From Sinotaia quadrata (Eukaryota; Mollusca; Gastropoda; Architaenioglossa; Viviparidae): a DNA stretch of 64,000 bases. The stretch is from contig CM054182.1 in the NCBI GenBank assembly GCA_028829895.1, positions 34,790,879-34,854,878 of the forward strand, in the 5' to 3' direction. Positions 45,906 through 57,960 of this stretch are shown piece by piece (position 1 is the first letter of the stretch; the number at the start of each line of letters is the position of its first letter). Below the pieces are notes generated by a model. That model made no database searches, was not told where the DNA came from, and saw only the letters and a program-made list of their open reading frames with translations. Made by a program: the position numbers and the translations under genes.

Positions 45906-47130
45906 GTCTTCGTGACACTCGGTCAACGGCTCTAGGTCAACATATTCAAAATTAGTTGTCCACACTGCACATGATATAACAGTTATGATTATTATAAGTT
46001 ACATTAATACCTATTAAATAAACTTTTATTTTCACAGCATACACGAAATAAAAACACTCCTGGAGTCTAGGGACTATAGGTCAGTTACTTTCTTGACTCG
46101 GTCCAAACAGGAAGATGTCACATATCATGTTGATGATCAGACTCTTGCTGCCAAGTTCATGCATTCAAGTAACTTGGTAGAACCCTATCTTTAGTTTGCA
46201 TTCTTCACTCGATGACTTTCTTACCACTTATAATAAAATCTCTCACATAACAATTTCAAGTAAATTTGAGAGACTGGTCTCAATAATGACTGTCTTGTGA
46301 AATAAGGCATTAATTGTATTCCATGTAGTTCATGATTTGCATATATAAACAAAATTAAACGTGTAGTATTTATGGATTTAATTTAAACAATTTGAATGAA
46401 AAGTTTTAGTTGTATGATTTTCTTAATTTTAAAGTGCTATGTATATGCCATACTTATATGACAAATTATCTTAGGGTTTAAATCTTGGACTAATTACGCT
46501 GGATAAATTTACTCGAAGGTCGCAATAAAAGGATTCAAATAAGGCTATATTTAAAGGGCACTGTAATTGTTATCCCACTGAGAATCTCTTCTGAATAAAA
46601 TCGCAAAATGTGACGACAAATATGACCCATGTAAACACAAGACTTCGTTGAAGACAACATTGTATGAAGTTGTACCATAAGTTCGTCTCTAGATAATTTA
46701 TGACGTCAATCGTTGTCTTTTGTATAAACGTGAAAGCACACACAAGCCTGCAGTACTAGTTGACGTCGTTAGAGCTCACTGGGAATCTATGTATATTGTA
46801 TTGAAAGGTTAAACTACGTAACAGGTCTCAGAAAGAAAGAGTAAAACACTTTAAATTGCGATGTACATGTTAGGCAGTGCTTTATTTCTTCTACACCTGG
46901 GATCCTTCAGCAGAGTTAGGTTTGAATGCCTGACTTCTGATCTGGCCCATAACTGGTTCAGGGCCACAGGCTGCCATCAATAAACCTATGCAACTAGATT
47001 AGTTACATTCGTGCACATTGTAAGCTAGGCTGCTTCTTCCACCCCTCAGCCGGTAACTCTGGGAACAAGATTTTTTTTGCAAGATCATTACCGATGTCTG
47101 AATAGAAGTCGTTTCCATTTAGAGAGAGTG
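45906..47130. other. Unique stretch of 1.2 kb
   Basis: No gene. A perfect TGACGTCA at 46,701-46,708 and a TGACGTCG at about 46,761 lie in this stretch. Confidence 0.35.
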
Positions 47131-47312
47131 TGGACGCTTACGGACTCACGTCACAGTCTCTCTGTTCATTTGCTCATTGTCTCGACCTGATTGAGTCACG
47201 TCACAGGCTCTCACTTCATTTGCTCACTGTCTCGACCTGACTGAGTCACGTCACAGGCTCTCTGTTCATTTGCTCACTGTCTCGACCTGACTGAGTCACG
47301 TCACAGACTCTG
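47131..47312. repeat. Minisatellite, 50-bp unit, about 3.5 copies, carrying AP-1/CRE-like composites
   Basis: Each unit contains CTGACTGAGTCACGTCACAG, in which TGAGTCA (47,192, 47,242 and 47,292) is followed one base later by an overlapping ACGTCA. Copies are exactly 50 bp apart. Motif matches are clear; function is not shown. Confidence 0.94.
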
Positions 47313-48126
47313 TTCATTTGCATCCATTTGAGTTCGTGTCTCATTAGATGAAGTGAAAATCATGGAATAAATTAATTTTAATTAATATCCGACTTTATAG
47401 GCTAAGAATTAAGTAAGTATTTAAGCTTGCAAAGACCATGTGACTTGCTGTTTCCCTTGAAAAATCAAGTCATTCTCCCTTAAAACTGATCATAATTATA
47501 ATATCCAATAGTATAATTTGCTTTTCACTTAAAGAAAAAGAAATATCTATTACGCCTTAAGCATCCATTGTATAAGCGAAAAGATGGCTTCTATAATTGA
47601 TCCACATAGTCACGGGTATTACATTTGTCAAATGATTCAGTTATGTTACTATTCATGCTTCCGCACTTGTCCTCATTTCAGGAACAAAACAGTTTTAATT
47701 TAGTAAGGTGTGAAGTCTCTCTCTCCCTATTTCTCTTCCTCTCCCCCCTCTTCTGTTCAGAAACTTGTAATCAAGAAACAAACATTTGACAGACAGCCAA
47801 CTGAACATATCCGGTCTGCAAACATTTTAAAAATATGTTTGCTTGGCTGTAGTTTCAATATGCAACGAAAACAACTACCGAAAAAAACTCCATGCACTTC
47901 TTTATCACGTGAGCAGAGCCAGTCCGCATTTAAATAGTACTCTGTTGCAAGGTACAGACGGGAGACGACTCGTGCAAAACTGAAGTTTCCTTCAATTGGT
48001 CTGATTTTAAATAGGAAATTTTCATCATTGTGATGTAACGGAAAATCAATCATGACGACACAAATGACCGACCACCTGATCATTTCAAGGACAGGATATT
48101 TCTCTCACACACCCACACTCACGCCT

Positions 48127-48130
<4 letters not shown>
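47313..48130. other. Unique stretch of 0.8 kb
   Basis: No recognised gene or element. Confidence 0.4.

Positions 48131-48222
<92 letters not shown>
48131..48222. repeat. (CA)n microsatellite
   Basis: About 46 uninterrupted CA units. Confidence 0.99.
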
Positions 48223-48224
<2 letters not shown>

Positions 48225-48495
48225 TTTCTTCCAAACACTGATTTTAATTTCAGAATAATATGATTGACTATTTGCACGTGATCGTATCTAGAATGAGTAA
48301 GATATAGATCTGTGATTGTATGAAACTGTGGACATGTGATCGTCAGTCCGTGTGAACGTGAGGTCATGTGGTCTACAAATTATTTCGGACAAATTGTTAT
48401 TTTGTATCAAAACGCGTGAGCCAAACTTTATTTTATGGGAATACGCATGACTAGTAGTTCCATTACGTGGGACGTAAAGACCATCATTACTTTCT

Positions 48496-48865
48496 TTCTT
48501 TTGTGATGACAGATTATGGGTCTTGCTCACTATTTCTTTCTTTGTGATGACAGATTATGGGTCTTGCTCACTATTTCTTTCTTTTGTGATGACAGATTAT
48601 GGGTCTTGCTCACTATTTCTTTCTTTGTGATGACAGATTATGGGTCTTGCTCACTATTTTTTTCTTTGGTGATGACAGATTATGGGTCTTGCTCACTATT
48701 TCTTTCTTTCTTCTCTAATGATAGATTAGGGTCTAACTCACCATTTCTTTGTTCTTTGATGACAGATTAGGGCTCTGATTCACCATTTCTTTGTTACTTC
48801 TCTAATGAGGGATTAGGGGTCTGACTCATCATTTCTTCTTTCTTCTCTGATGACAGATTAAGGGT
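48496..48865. repeat. Minisatellite, about 41-43-bp unit, about 8 copies
   Basis: TGTGATGACAGATTATGGGT plus CTTGCTCACTATTTCTTTCT. Right-hand copies are diverged (GATTAGGGGTCTGACTCA). Confidence 0.94.
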
Positions 48866-49500
48866 CTTGTTTACACCAACGTGTTAACAGTTTTTGTATG
48901 CTAGAAGAAAAGTTCTCTAGTTTGATCTATAGCCGGGGAGGTTTTCTAGTCTGTAGCTGGGAATTGTGTCTATTTCTATGTCTATAGCTGGGTAGATCTC
49001 TACTTCGGTGTCTATAACCGGGTAGCTCTTCTCCAGTAGGTATATTTCAAATTGCGTCTGTACGCAACGTGACCATTAAAATCGTAATAACTTTGCCAAT
49101 ATTTTCCACCTAACAAAATTTCCCATTTTTGTAAAATGTCAGCAAGAATTTCATCAAGAAAGAAAATATGCAAACCGTTGTTTTTTTGTTTGCTGTTGCA
49201 AAAATGATTCCAAGTTCTAAGCGATTTTTCAGAAAGACAAAAACACATTTGCGCCAGCCTCGACTTGAATTAGTAGTGATTTTTGCTGTTGTTTGTTTTT
49301 ATTCAGAGCTCGAGTTTTAATAAAGATAATGCTAATTTAAAAACAAGGAAATATAGGTGAGGTAAGCATGTCAATCTTCTATTCCTTTGTACGCCCACTT
49401 TCCTGTTAAGTAATAAGTTTCCAATTATGTATATCTGTCAGCCGCGCAGTCTTCACCTGACATTTACTTTGAGTTTGAATCCTACAGTGTAAATAAATCA
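48866..49500. other. Unique stretch with loose repeats
   Basis: TCTATAGCTGGGTAG-like phrases recur four times at 48,925-49,027. The rest has no recognised feature. Confidence 0.4.
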
Positions 49501-50910
49501 AAATAAACAATGGGGTGCTGGCGTGTCTCGATGTGTCTCGACGTGTCTTGCGGTGTGTTTTAGAATGTCTTGAAATGAGTTTTGAAGTGCACCTGCTTGA
49601 GATACATTTTGAGATGTGTTTTGAGGTGTTTTGACGTCTTAATTTGTGTTTGAGCAGTGGTGAGTGAGTGTGCGCACACACGCGCGTGTGTATTTATAGA
49701 TGTATCTTACGTGTCCTTGAGATATTTTCGGACGTATTCCTAGAGATAATGTGTAAAGATGTCTTAAATGGGTAAGGAAGTTCTCAGATGTGTTTTGAAA
49801 TATGCAGAGAGATTTGAAATTTGTACTGAGGTGTGTAGTAAGAGATAATTTAACGTACACTTTAAATGTTTCAGATTTGGTTTTCAGATGTGTAACTTGA
49901 CGTGTAATTTGAAATGTCCTAGCGTATTTTCATACGTGCTTTTGGCATGTTCTTTACATGTATCTTGAAGTGTATTTTAAGATGTGAGTTTAGATGTGTT
50001 TTGATTGTATTTCGAGATGTCCTTTTGGTACGTTTTGTATTTTTGTCTTCACGTTTGCTTTGAGACGTACATGAGATATTTGAGATGTTTTGTCGTATTT
50101 TGAGAATCTTGGCGTTGTGTGGAGGTGGGTTTAAGGTGTTTTAGCATTCTCTGAGAGTCTTGACGTTTGTTCTGAGGTGTGTTTTAGGTGTTTTGTCATA
50201 TTTTGACAGGCTTGAAGTTTGTGTCGAAGTGTTTTAGGTATTTCGTCATATTTTGACAGTCCTGACTGGTGTTTGTAATGTTCTGACAGTCTTGACATTT
50301 GTTTCGAAGTGTGTTTTAGGTATTTCGTCATGTTTTGAGATTCCTGACTGGTGTTTTGTCATGTTCTGACAGTCTTGACGTTCGTTCTGAGGTTTGATTA
50401 AGGTGTTTCGTCATTTTTTTGAAAAACTTGACTTTTGTTTCGAGTTTTATTTAAGGCATTTCCTCATGTTTTGAGAGTCTTGACTTTTGTTTCGAGTTTT
50501 ATTTAAGGCATTTCCTCATGTTTTGAGAGTCTTGATGCATGTCGTTACATAAATTTTGACGTGCTCCTTCTGATGTGTTTGATACATGTCATGATGTGTC
50601 ATGTGTTTTGAAATATTTGATACCTGTCATAACGTGTCTTGTGTTTTGAAAATAATTAATACCTGTCAGGACATGTCGGATCCTGTTTTGAGATGTGTTT
50701 GATTCCTGTCAAGACGTGTCATGTCATGTTTTGATATGTATCATATATTTCTTTTCAGGTATTTATTGTATCTTGATATATGTTTTGAGATGTGTTCTTG
50801 GTGTGCTTTTATACATTTTCATTTGATGTGAATTGTTTGTGAGATTTGTCTTAGGTATGTTTTGAAACTTGTGTACGAGTTATGACGTGATTTTGTTAGA
50901 TGTTTCGTAT
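49501..50910. repeat. Degenerate TG-rich satellite-like array, left part
   Basis: About 1.4 kb of loosely repeated TTTTGAGATGTGTTTTGAGG, GTGTCTTGACG and CTGACAGTCTTGACGT phrases, with local 40-bp near-duplicates (for example at 50,440-50,530). Strongly G/T-biased on the plus strand. The same sequence style resumes at 52,447 after the LTR-like insertion. Confidence 0.85.
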
Positions 50911-52446
50911 TGTGGCAGAGTAAATTTACCTATCCTTATTTTAAAACTTAATTGTTATATAAATTGTAAAGCTATCAAATTATCCCAACCTTGGGCGCTC
51001 TTTATGATGGTATTTTTGTGTCAGAGTTGGAAGTAAACAACGCGAGTTGAGAATATGCTAGAAATTGCTGATGTAATGGAAACTAATTCAACAGGGTGAG
51101 TAGTTTTTATTATCCAATGGTTAAGATTTACGAGAACGAGGCCAGCCAATGGGTTGAGATTAAAAAGTTTACAAGCTTGTAGAGAATTCTATTGTTTGAT
51201 CACTTGAATTTGAAGTGGCAAGACGTCCAGTCATGAAAGGCAGCCGTTAGCTTAAAGGTGAGTTAATAGACTGTTTGATAGAGAATGGAATTAGAAATAT
51301 TTCGTGTTTTTTGCTATTGATTTGTTATGCTTGCATTTTATATAGAGAGTATTATATGAGTAGACATTATTTCTACAAATTTTTGAAGTTAAATGCTCAT
51401 ATATAGTATGCTACAAACTTGACATTGTTTTGATCTGCTGTATGTGTGTATTGGACTAATAAATACTGTTGCAGGAAATTGTAAGTTGAGACTGGAATGT
51501 AAGAAAGAATTGAGTTATAAATGGAAACTTAGCTTTTGTTTCCTGATTATATTTTTACAGGGACAAGCAGCCTTTGTTTGTGTTATTTGAATCTCATGGT
51601 TTACTGATTGCAATCTGTTACAACCAATTGTGGTAGAGTGTAAGTGTGGAGAATACAATACACTCCGTCAATGTATGGCAGCAAGATATGTTGGCAGCAT
51701 AAACAAATTCTAGTATAAGGAAGTACTAGAATTGTTGTAATTGCTATTTTGCTTAAGGGAGCACTTCAGTTGGCTTAGAGAGAAGAACAGTGCACCAGTG
51801 TTTTGAACATCTGTGGAGAGAGACACATGTTGACATGGACAATAATCTTGTAACACTGTTGCAAAAGTGCACGAAAGACTAATGAGACAGCACTTAATTC
51901 AGATTATGTAAAAACTATTATTGCTTATCTCTGATAACTCCAGTTCTGTTCTCTGATTTGTATTGACACTATTGTTGAATTGTATTTTTAGATATAAGAC
52001 TGTGAAATATAGCAATTATTCAAATGTGGTTTCATGGAAATATTGATGTCAAGTAATATTTTCACTGTATTTGTCATATGTATATTTGATTGTTGTTTTA
52101 ATAAATTTATTGTTATATTTATTGACCTTCTTACAAATATTGATACCCTCATGTTGGAGAAGAAAGTGGGTGGATGGGGACTTGCTAATTATAGATTAAA
52201 GATGGGTTTGTCTTATCATTTAGTAAGTTTTCCACCTACGGAAATATTGTGTGAAGGTAAATGTTGTCTTAATGTTGTGGAAGAGAGAAAACGTTTACAG
52301 AGCCCGCTTATCCCCAAGTGGGAGAGACGAGTGGTGTCTTCTGGAGAATTATTAATAACATAAATTAAGATTCTCATCACTTGCAATTTGTTATGAATAA
52401 TTAATTAATTGATAAAAATCATTACATAAGTGGCTTTGGCGTCACA
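50911..52446 (+). mobile_element. LTR-like dispersed repeat, about 1,536 bp, inserted in TG-rich array
   Basis: It begins TGTGGCAGAGTAAATTTACC and, as I place it, ends GGCGTCACA, so the ends are TGTG...CACA as expected for an LTR. The flanks CGTAT and CGTGT match at four of five bases, a possible target duplication. The left boundary is supported because the copy at 61,794 starts at the same base while upstream flanks differ. The interior shares long near-identical blocks with 61,794-62,590 and 13,791-14,112. No reverse transcriptase, integrase or gag frame is present, so this would be a solo LTR or a non-autonomous element. An AATAAA lies at 52,100-52,105. The 109-codon frame at 52034-52363 lies in repeat sequence and is disrupted by indels in the other copy. 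Confidence 0.7.
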
Positions 52447-52562
52447 CGTGTTTGAGATGTATCTTGAAGTGTGTCTTGAGATTGGTTTGAGATAAATATG
52501 CCTTGAAACGGTATCTCGAAGTGTGTTCTGAGATGTGTCTTTCAGTGAATCTTGAGAGGTTT
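52447..52562. repeat. Degenerate TG-rich array, right part
   Basis: TTTGAGATGTATCTTGAAGT and GTGTTCTGAGATGTGTCTTT continue the array interrupted at 50,910. Confidence 0.8.
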
Positions 52563-54055
52563 AAAGCAACATGGAGACTCGCCAGAGAGGACGACAAATT
52601 AATACTTGTGTGCTAATTGCATCATAATATTTAACTTTATATACTGTAGCATTACTTTCAACACTATTCATGACATAAGTGTATATACCTTATTACTCTA
52701 GCTAGTACCAGGACAAAAACTAAAGGCTTTATTTTCTGCTGTTAAATTAAGTTGTTAAATACAATAAAATTTAATCATTATTATTATGCATCTGCCAAAA
52801 CCACTTGTGTACAATTGAATAGTTGAAGACACTTGATTATAATTAAATATTTTTAGAATATTTATTTTTATTTTATAGTATAGAATATTGTTACACTATT
52901 TTATACCTCCACTACTAGTCACTAGTAAGGTGGCAAAAATTGAGATTTCCCCCCCCCCCATAATAACTGTGTACGTGATTGCAACTTTACATCATGTATG
53001 CAAAATATACTATTAATTATAATATTAATAAGAAATACATATATTTAAGCTTTATATCACCAACTAACTATTAAATTAATATACCTTTGCCATTCATTGT
53101 AAAATGTAAGAGCTTTTGATTTACAATACTAAATAAATAAACAATACAAACAAACAAGAATATAAACACACATAACACTTATACAGACATTTATGGAAAA
53201 ACATGCAAATATATCCAGAGAAATATATTTTTAAAAATCTACCGTACAAGTAGGTAAAGTAATAAAAAGATAAGCACTCATTTAAAAAACAAGACTATAC
53301 TGTTATCCTCTATATTGTTCTTCGTTAGAAAATAAAGTAATTTAAAATTATATACAGATTGATAATCACTTATTTAAAACATAACTATTCTGTTATTCTC
53401 CTAATGTTAATACTGATAGTTAATACTCTCACTAATAGTAATAAATATTGGTAATAAGTGATATATATATATATATATAATGACAATTACAGGACTATTT
53501 AAAAAGCTTTCGAAATTCATATAAAAATCATACATAACTCATTTTAATAATAGTTAGAAATATGTCTGTGAACTTAATGATGACTACAAACGTATGGCAT
53601 GTAGTATGGTTACTTTATATTATCAGAAAATAACTTTCCAGATAGGGTCAAGGTCAGTCATTGTTTCCTCAGTATTTCCAGCATCATTAAAAATGGTATG
53701 CGAATTACTATATCTATAAGATGAACTTTCGCTGTCATCAGCACGAATTGGATCACAAAGTCGTATGGAGTACCAGAGAAAATTACATTGGCGGCCATTT
53801 CCGCCCCCCCCCCCTTCCCGCCTGACGCCACTTCTGCTATTTTTACCCCCAATGGCTTGGGATTGTGTATCTTAGTAACGGGGCAAATCTCGTTCACAAA
53901 TTATGTTTGACCTAGATTCAATTTCACTTGGTCTTTAATCTTTAATTTCGTTTCATTTATTTATTTCTTGTGTGGTGGGCGGGATCACTGGTGTTTCTGT
54001 GCACTTCTCTGATGCCATTGCTGACAAATGGTTGTGCAACAACTTTTTCAGAGAA
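52563..54055. other. Unique AT-rich stretch of 1.5 kb
   Basis: Contains C runs at about 52,950 and 53,804, and a (TA)n at 53,462-53,479. A 79-codon minus frame (53658-53897) has no recognised family. Confidence 0.4.
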
Positions 54056-54295
54056 TATTCTCTAATCATTCTCATCTCGCGAGAACATTCCTAATAATTC
54101 TCATCTCGCGAGAACAATCCCTAATAATTTTCATCTCACGAGAACAATCCCTAATAATTCTCATCTCGCGAGAACAATCCCTAATAATTCTCATCTCACG
54201 AGAACAATACCTAATAATTCTCATCTCACGAGAACAATCCCCAATAATTATCACCTCACGAGAACATTCCCATTCCCTATCATCTCGTAGTACGT
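54056..54295. repeat. Minisatellite, about 30-bp unit, 8 copies, built on TCTCGCGAGA
   Basis: CTAATAATTCTCATCTCGCG plus AGAACAATCC. The palindrome TCTCGCGAGA is perfect at 54,075, 54,104 and 54,164; the other copies read TCTCACGAGA or similar, the change expected from loss of a methylated CpG. The 10-codon unit leaves both strands open (165 codons plus, 60 minus), which I regard as an artefact. Confidence 0.94.
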
Positions 54296-55690
54296 TTCGT
54301 CATGCACAAGGGATGTGCATGAGATGGCGTGATGAGAATTATAGCGATGTGTGTTGCTACAACGGTCAGGTCTGTCACTTGAGTTGTTGCTGTTTTTTGA
54401 TTTGGTCTTTATATTTGCTGCCAACTTTCGCTTATTTCTCAGAGAGGCCGCTAGCGCCAGTGAGAGAATTATGCATTAGAGAGAAGAGACATAGTGCCCT
54501 AGGTGTGGGGAATGTGAAGGTTTAAGTGTGTGTGTTCGTGTGTACGAGTGTGTGTGTGTTTGGGGGGGGGGGGCTGTTAGTGAATTTGGGTGCAAGTTTG
54601 TCTGAGTTACATCTAACAGACTAATCTCTCATTTTTTAACTGCCAACAAGAGTCTTGAGTGTGCGGCCTTAAGCGCACGGGACTCCATATATCGTCCATG
54701 CGACGACGGACCAAACATATATGAAGGTAGGAAGCAGTTAAGGGTCACATACAGGTTTTCGAATGGAGGGGGAGGGGGCGAAAGACAAGTGTCCTACCTT
54801 CTGACGTTATCGCTTGTTCATAATCGTTTTATGGGGTAATAATCATGCACACAACTATGAAAGAGCGACCAAGATAAGGGGAGGCAACACCGCTTATTTC
54901 TCACCTCTTAGGGTTTGTTAATTTTAGATACAAAATGACTAGGAATCACCTACGGTAGGGGAGAGCACAACCTCGTGGATGCTGGAGACAGGCACTCGTG
55001 ATACGACGAAAACTGAAAAGAAAAACATTTTTCTTTTAGCAGTGTTGACTAAAATCATCTTCTGCCCCACCACCCACCACCCCGAGCAAATTATTTCACT
55101 TTTATACGCATTTCTTAATATTATCACTTACTATCAATGGGTTAATGAGTTCATGTTATAAGAAGTGCTTCCAAGCGCTATTGATAATGGAAGTGTTCCT
55201 TACTTTAAATAGAATGGTCGTACTTTCATTCCTCTAAACAGTTGACGTATTATCTATTCTACGTGGACGTTGTCTTCCATAGCATTATCTGAAAGTCGTT
55301 GGTGGCCTTTGACTTATAAGTTGTGAAATAAATCAAAATTTAAAATATAAATTAATAAAAAAAAGATGATATGTAACGTCTCGCTGTTTTTCATTTCCTA
55401 TTTTCTTCGTGTGCTACTAAAATCAACTCAGATTTCAACCAGGATCACGTGACCCAATAAATGACATTGTGCTGTTGAAGGAAGACAAAGCTCATGCTGA
55501 GATCAGATGATGATCTGTCATAATATAGCGATCTCTCAATCTATCAATAAGTGATCAATAGTAAATGCCAGAACGATCAGTTTGTCGTTAAGGACAGATC
55601 AGTTAAGTGTTCGATCTAACGAAGCCGGAGTCAGAACTTGATTGCGGTCCCTGGTCGGTCTTACTTCTATTACATATTTCGAGTTCCACC
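54296..55690. other. Unique stretch of 1.4 kb
   Basis: A G run is at about 54,560-54,573. CpG-richer patches lie at 54,400-54,480 and 54,640-54,720. No gene recognised. Confidence 0.4.
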
Positions 55691-56098
55691 CTATAGCCAC
55701 CGCCTTTCATATCCACGATGAGACCCATCTCCTCATGAATGCAGCCACTGCCTTCCAAATCCATCTTCTTTTGAATGCAGCCATCGCCTTCCAAACCCAT
55801 CTTCTTTTGAATGCAGCCATCGCCTTCCAAATCCATGACGTGACCAGTCTTCTCTTGAATGCAGCCATCGTCTTCCAAATCCATGACGAGACCGGTCTTC
55901 TCTTGAATGCAACCATCGCCTTCCAAACCCATGACGAGACCAGTCTTCTCTTGAATGCAGCCATCGCCTTCCAAATCTATGACGAGACCAGTCTTCTCTT
56001 GAATGCAGCCATCGCCTTCCAAACCCATGACGAGACCAGTCTTCTCTTGAATGCAGCCATCGCCTTCCAAATCCATGACGAGACCAGTCTTCTCTTGA
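55691..56098. repeat. Minisatellite, 48-bp unit (with 36-bp variants), about 8 copies
   Basis: GAATGCAGCCATCGCCTTCC plus AAATCCATGACGAGACCAGT and CTTCTCTT. The two shortest units lack 12 bp, preserving frame. All indels are multiples of three and frames are open on both strands (157 and 122 codons minus, 153 plus). That all three frames are open argues for a stop-free repeat rather than selection on one frame, but a coding minisatellite is not excluded. Confidence 0.93.
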
Positions 56099-56863
56099 CA
56101 TAAATGCGTAGATGGCTGATTGAAAGCTGTATGTTAGGATGTTTTTAAATTTAAAAAAATCTATTTTGTATTATTTGTTTGAAAAAATGAAATAAAGTAT
56201 TATAAGAAATTCTCCGTTTACTTGAAGGTTGCAATAATAAACATATTCAATCTTTGAAGTAGACATGATATATTCAAAAATGAAAGGGTGGGGTGGGTTT
56301 GGGGTGTTGAATAGGATGCTAATATGGGGTATACCTCTAGCGCTTACTCTGAATCACTTTTGCAGAGCCACGTTCGTTTTGGCACCAGTGGGACACCTCT
56401 CCACCTGAAGTATATTTCCACTCAGCGCCAGGAAAGAAGGCGCCTGCAGGAAAAAAAAATTTAAATTTGGGTTATACAGACATGTTATTAAAGGCATTTA
56501 AGGAATTTAGTGAATTAAAATAAGCAGCTAAAGTATATCTAAGAATAATCAGTTGTAATATGACCTGAAGGGAACTCAGACTTACTATAGTACATGGGAA
56601 CAATCCTCGTCATGATTGGAGTGGTATTAATGCGGTGTTTACACTGTCAATGATTAGTAAATTGATTGAGCTCTTTACTTATGTGAATGATAAAATAACG
56701 TCACATTTTCTGAGGATTTTTGATATAACTGAATGTGGAGTCGTCACTTATAAACAAAAAAAGAAAAAAATGAACTTCGGTCAGCCGAAAGTGAGAACAA
56801 TTCCAAATTGTAACTGACCAAAGTGCATTGCATCCGGCGCGACTTCTCGCCTCAAAGTGAATG
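56099..56863. other. Unique stretch of 0.77 kb
   Basis: No recognised gene or element. Confidence 0.4.
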
Positions 56864-57013
56864 ACGACTGGCACATCCTCTAACCTATTCAGCGTAATCC
56901 GATATGGTAGAGACTGCATGTTCATATAAACAAAGTGTATTACGACTGGCACATCCTCTAATCTATTCAGCGTAATCCGATATGGTAGAGACTGCATGTT
57001 CATATAAACAAAG
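56864..57013. repeat. 78-bp direct duplication, 2 copies
   Basis: ACGACTGGCACATCCTCTAA starts at 56,864 and 56,942, and the copies are nearly identical through CATGTTCATATAAACAAAG. Confidence 0.95.
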
Positions 57014-57290
57014 CGCCCTTGGCTACAAGAATACTTCAGTTTTATAGACTTCGCGATAGTTTGAGGACAGCTCTATCGATTTCTATGTCTGAAAACTGAA
57101 ACGTTTATTTAGTGATTTTTTTTTTTTTTAAGAATATAGAGGGATTCAATGCCGACTGTTAAAAATGGCGTTGTTGTTTAGAAAATAAAATTAATGACGT
57201 GGCTGCAAATGCTCTTCACTTGGAACAACGAGCAACAGAGCGAGGCAGGAGCGATAATGAACAAATGCGATCTTAGTTTAAACTAAAGAT

Positions 57291-57960
57291 AGATAGAAAG
57301 ATAGTAGTAACTTTTCGAGAGGGAGGGGGAGGGGACGCGAAAGAGAAAGTGCGAGCAAAATAGGAGGGGGAGAAAGATCGAGAAAGAGAGCGCGAGATAG
57401 AGAGAGAGAGCGATGGAGAGAATAAAAGAAGGAGAGAAACGAAAAGAAAGAATGCAAGAGAGGGAGAAGGAAGAAGAAAAGATAGAAGGAACTAGCATAA
57501 GAAAAGCGGTAAGAGGATGAGAGAGAGGAAGCGAAAGGAAAAGAGGTGGGAGATTGAGGGTGGAAATAGGGAAAGAATGGATAGAAGAGATAAAGGGAAG
57601 GGGCGAGAGCATCAGAGAGTGTGAGGGTGTGAAGAGTAAAAAGAGAATCAAAAGAGGACAGATTGAAATGAGAGAGAAAGATGAAGGAGAGAAAGAAAAA
57701 AAATCAGAGATGGGAAAGAGGACGGAAATTATAGCAAAAGAGACAGAAAAAGAAAGAAGAAGGAAATTATGGCAAAAGAGAGATGAGGAGGATGACATTG
57801 TGAGGGGGGAGGCTGAAGAAAAAAAAGGAAGAGAGAAATAAGAGAGAGAGGAGGAAAAAGAAAGACAGAGGGGAATAAGAATGGGGGGTGAAAGAGACGA
57901 GAGGGAAAGAGAGAGAAAAAAGTAATATCGTGCGGGGGGGGGGGGGGGGCGGGGACGGGG
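57291..57960. repeat. Purine-rich tract of about 670 bp ending in a 16-G run
   Basis: The plus strand is almost entirely A and G (GAGAGAAAGN-type words) with rare C or T, ending in an uninterrupted G run at 57,934-57,949 followed by CGGGGACGGGG. Overlapping charged (plus) and S/F/P/L-rich (minus) frames are compositional artefacts. Such tracts can form triplex (H-DNA) and, at the G run, quadruplex structures. Confidence 0.95.

Noticed and set aside
46900..47040. SINE-like B box (GGTTTGAATGCC)
   Set aside because: Two mismatches to the B box, no A box, no tail or target duplication.
52034..52363. 109-codon plus-strand frame as a gene
   Set aside because: It lies inside the dispersed repeat; the related copy at 13.8-14.1 kb carries frame-breaking indels.
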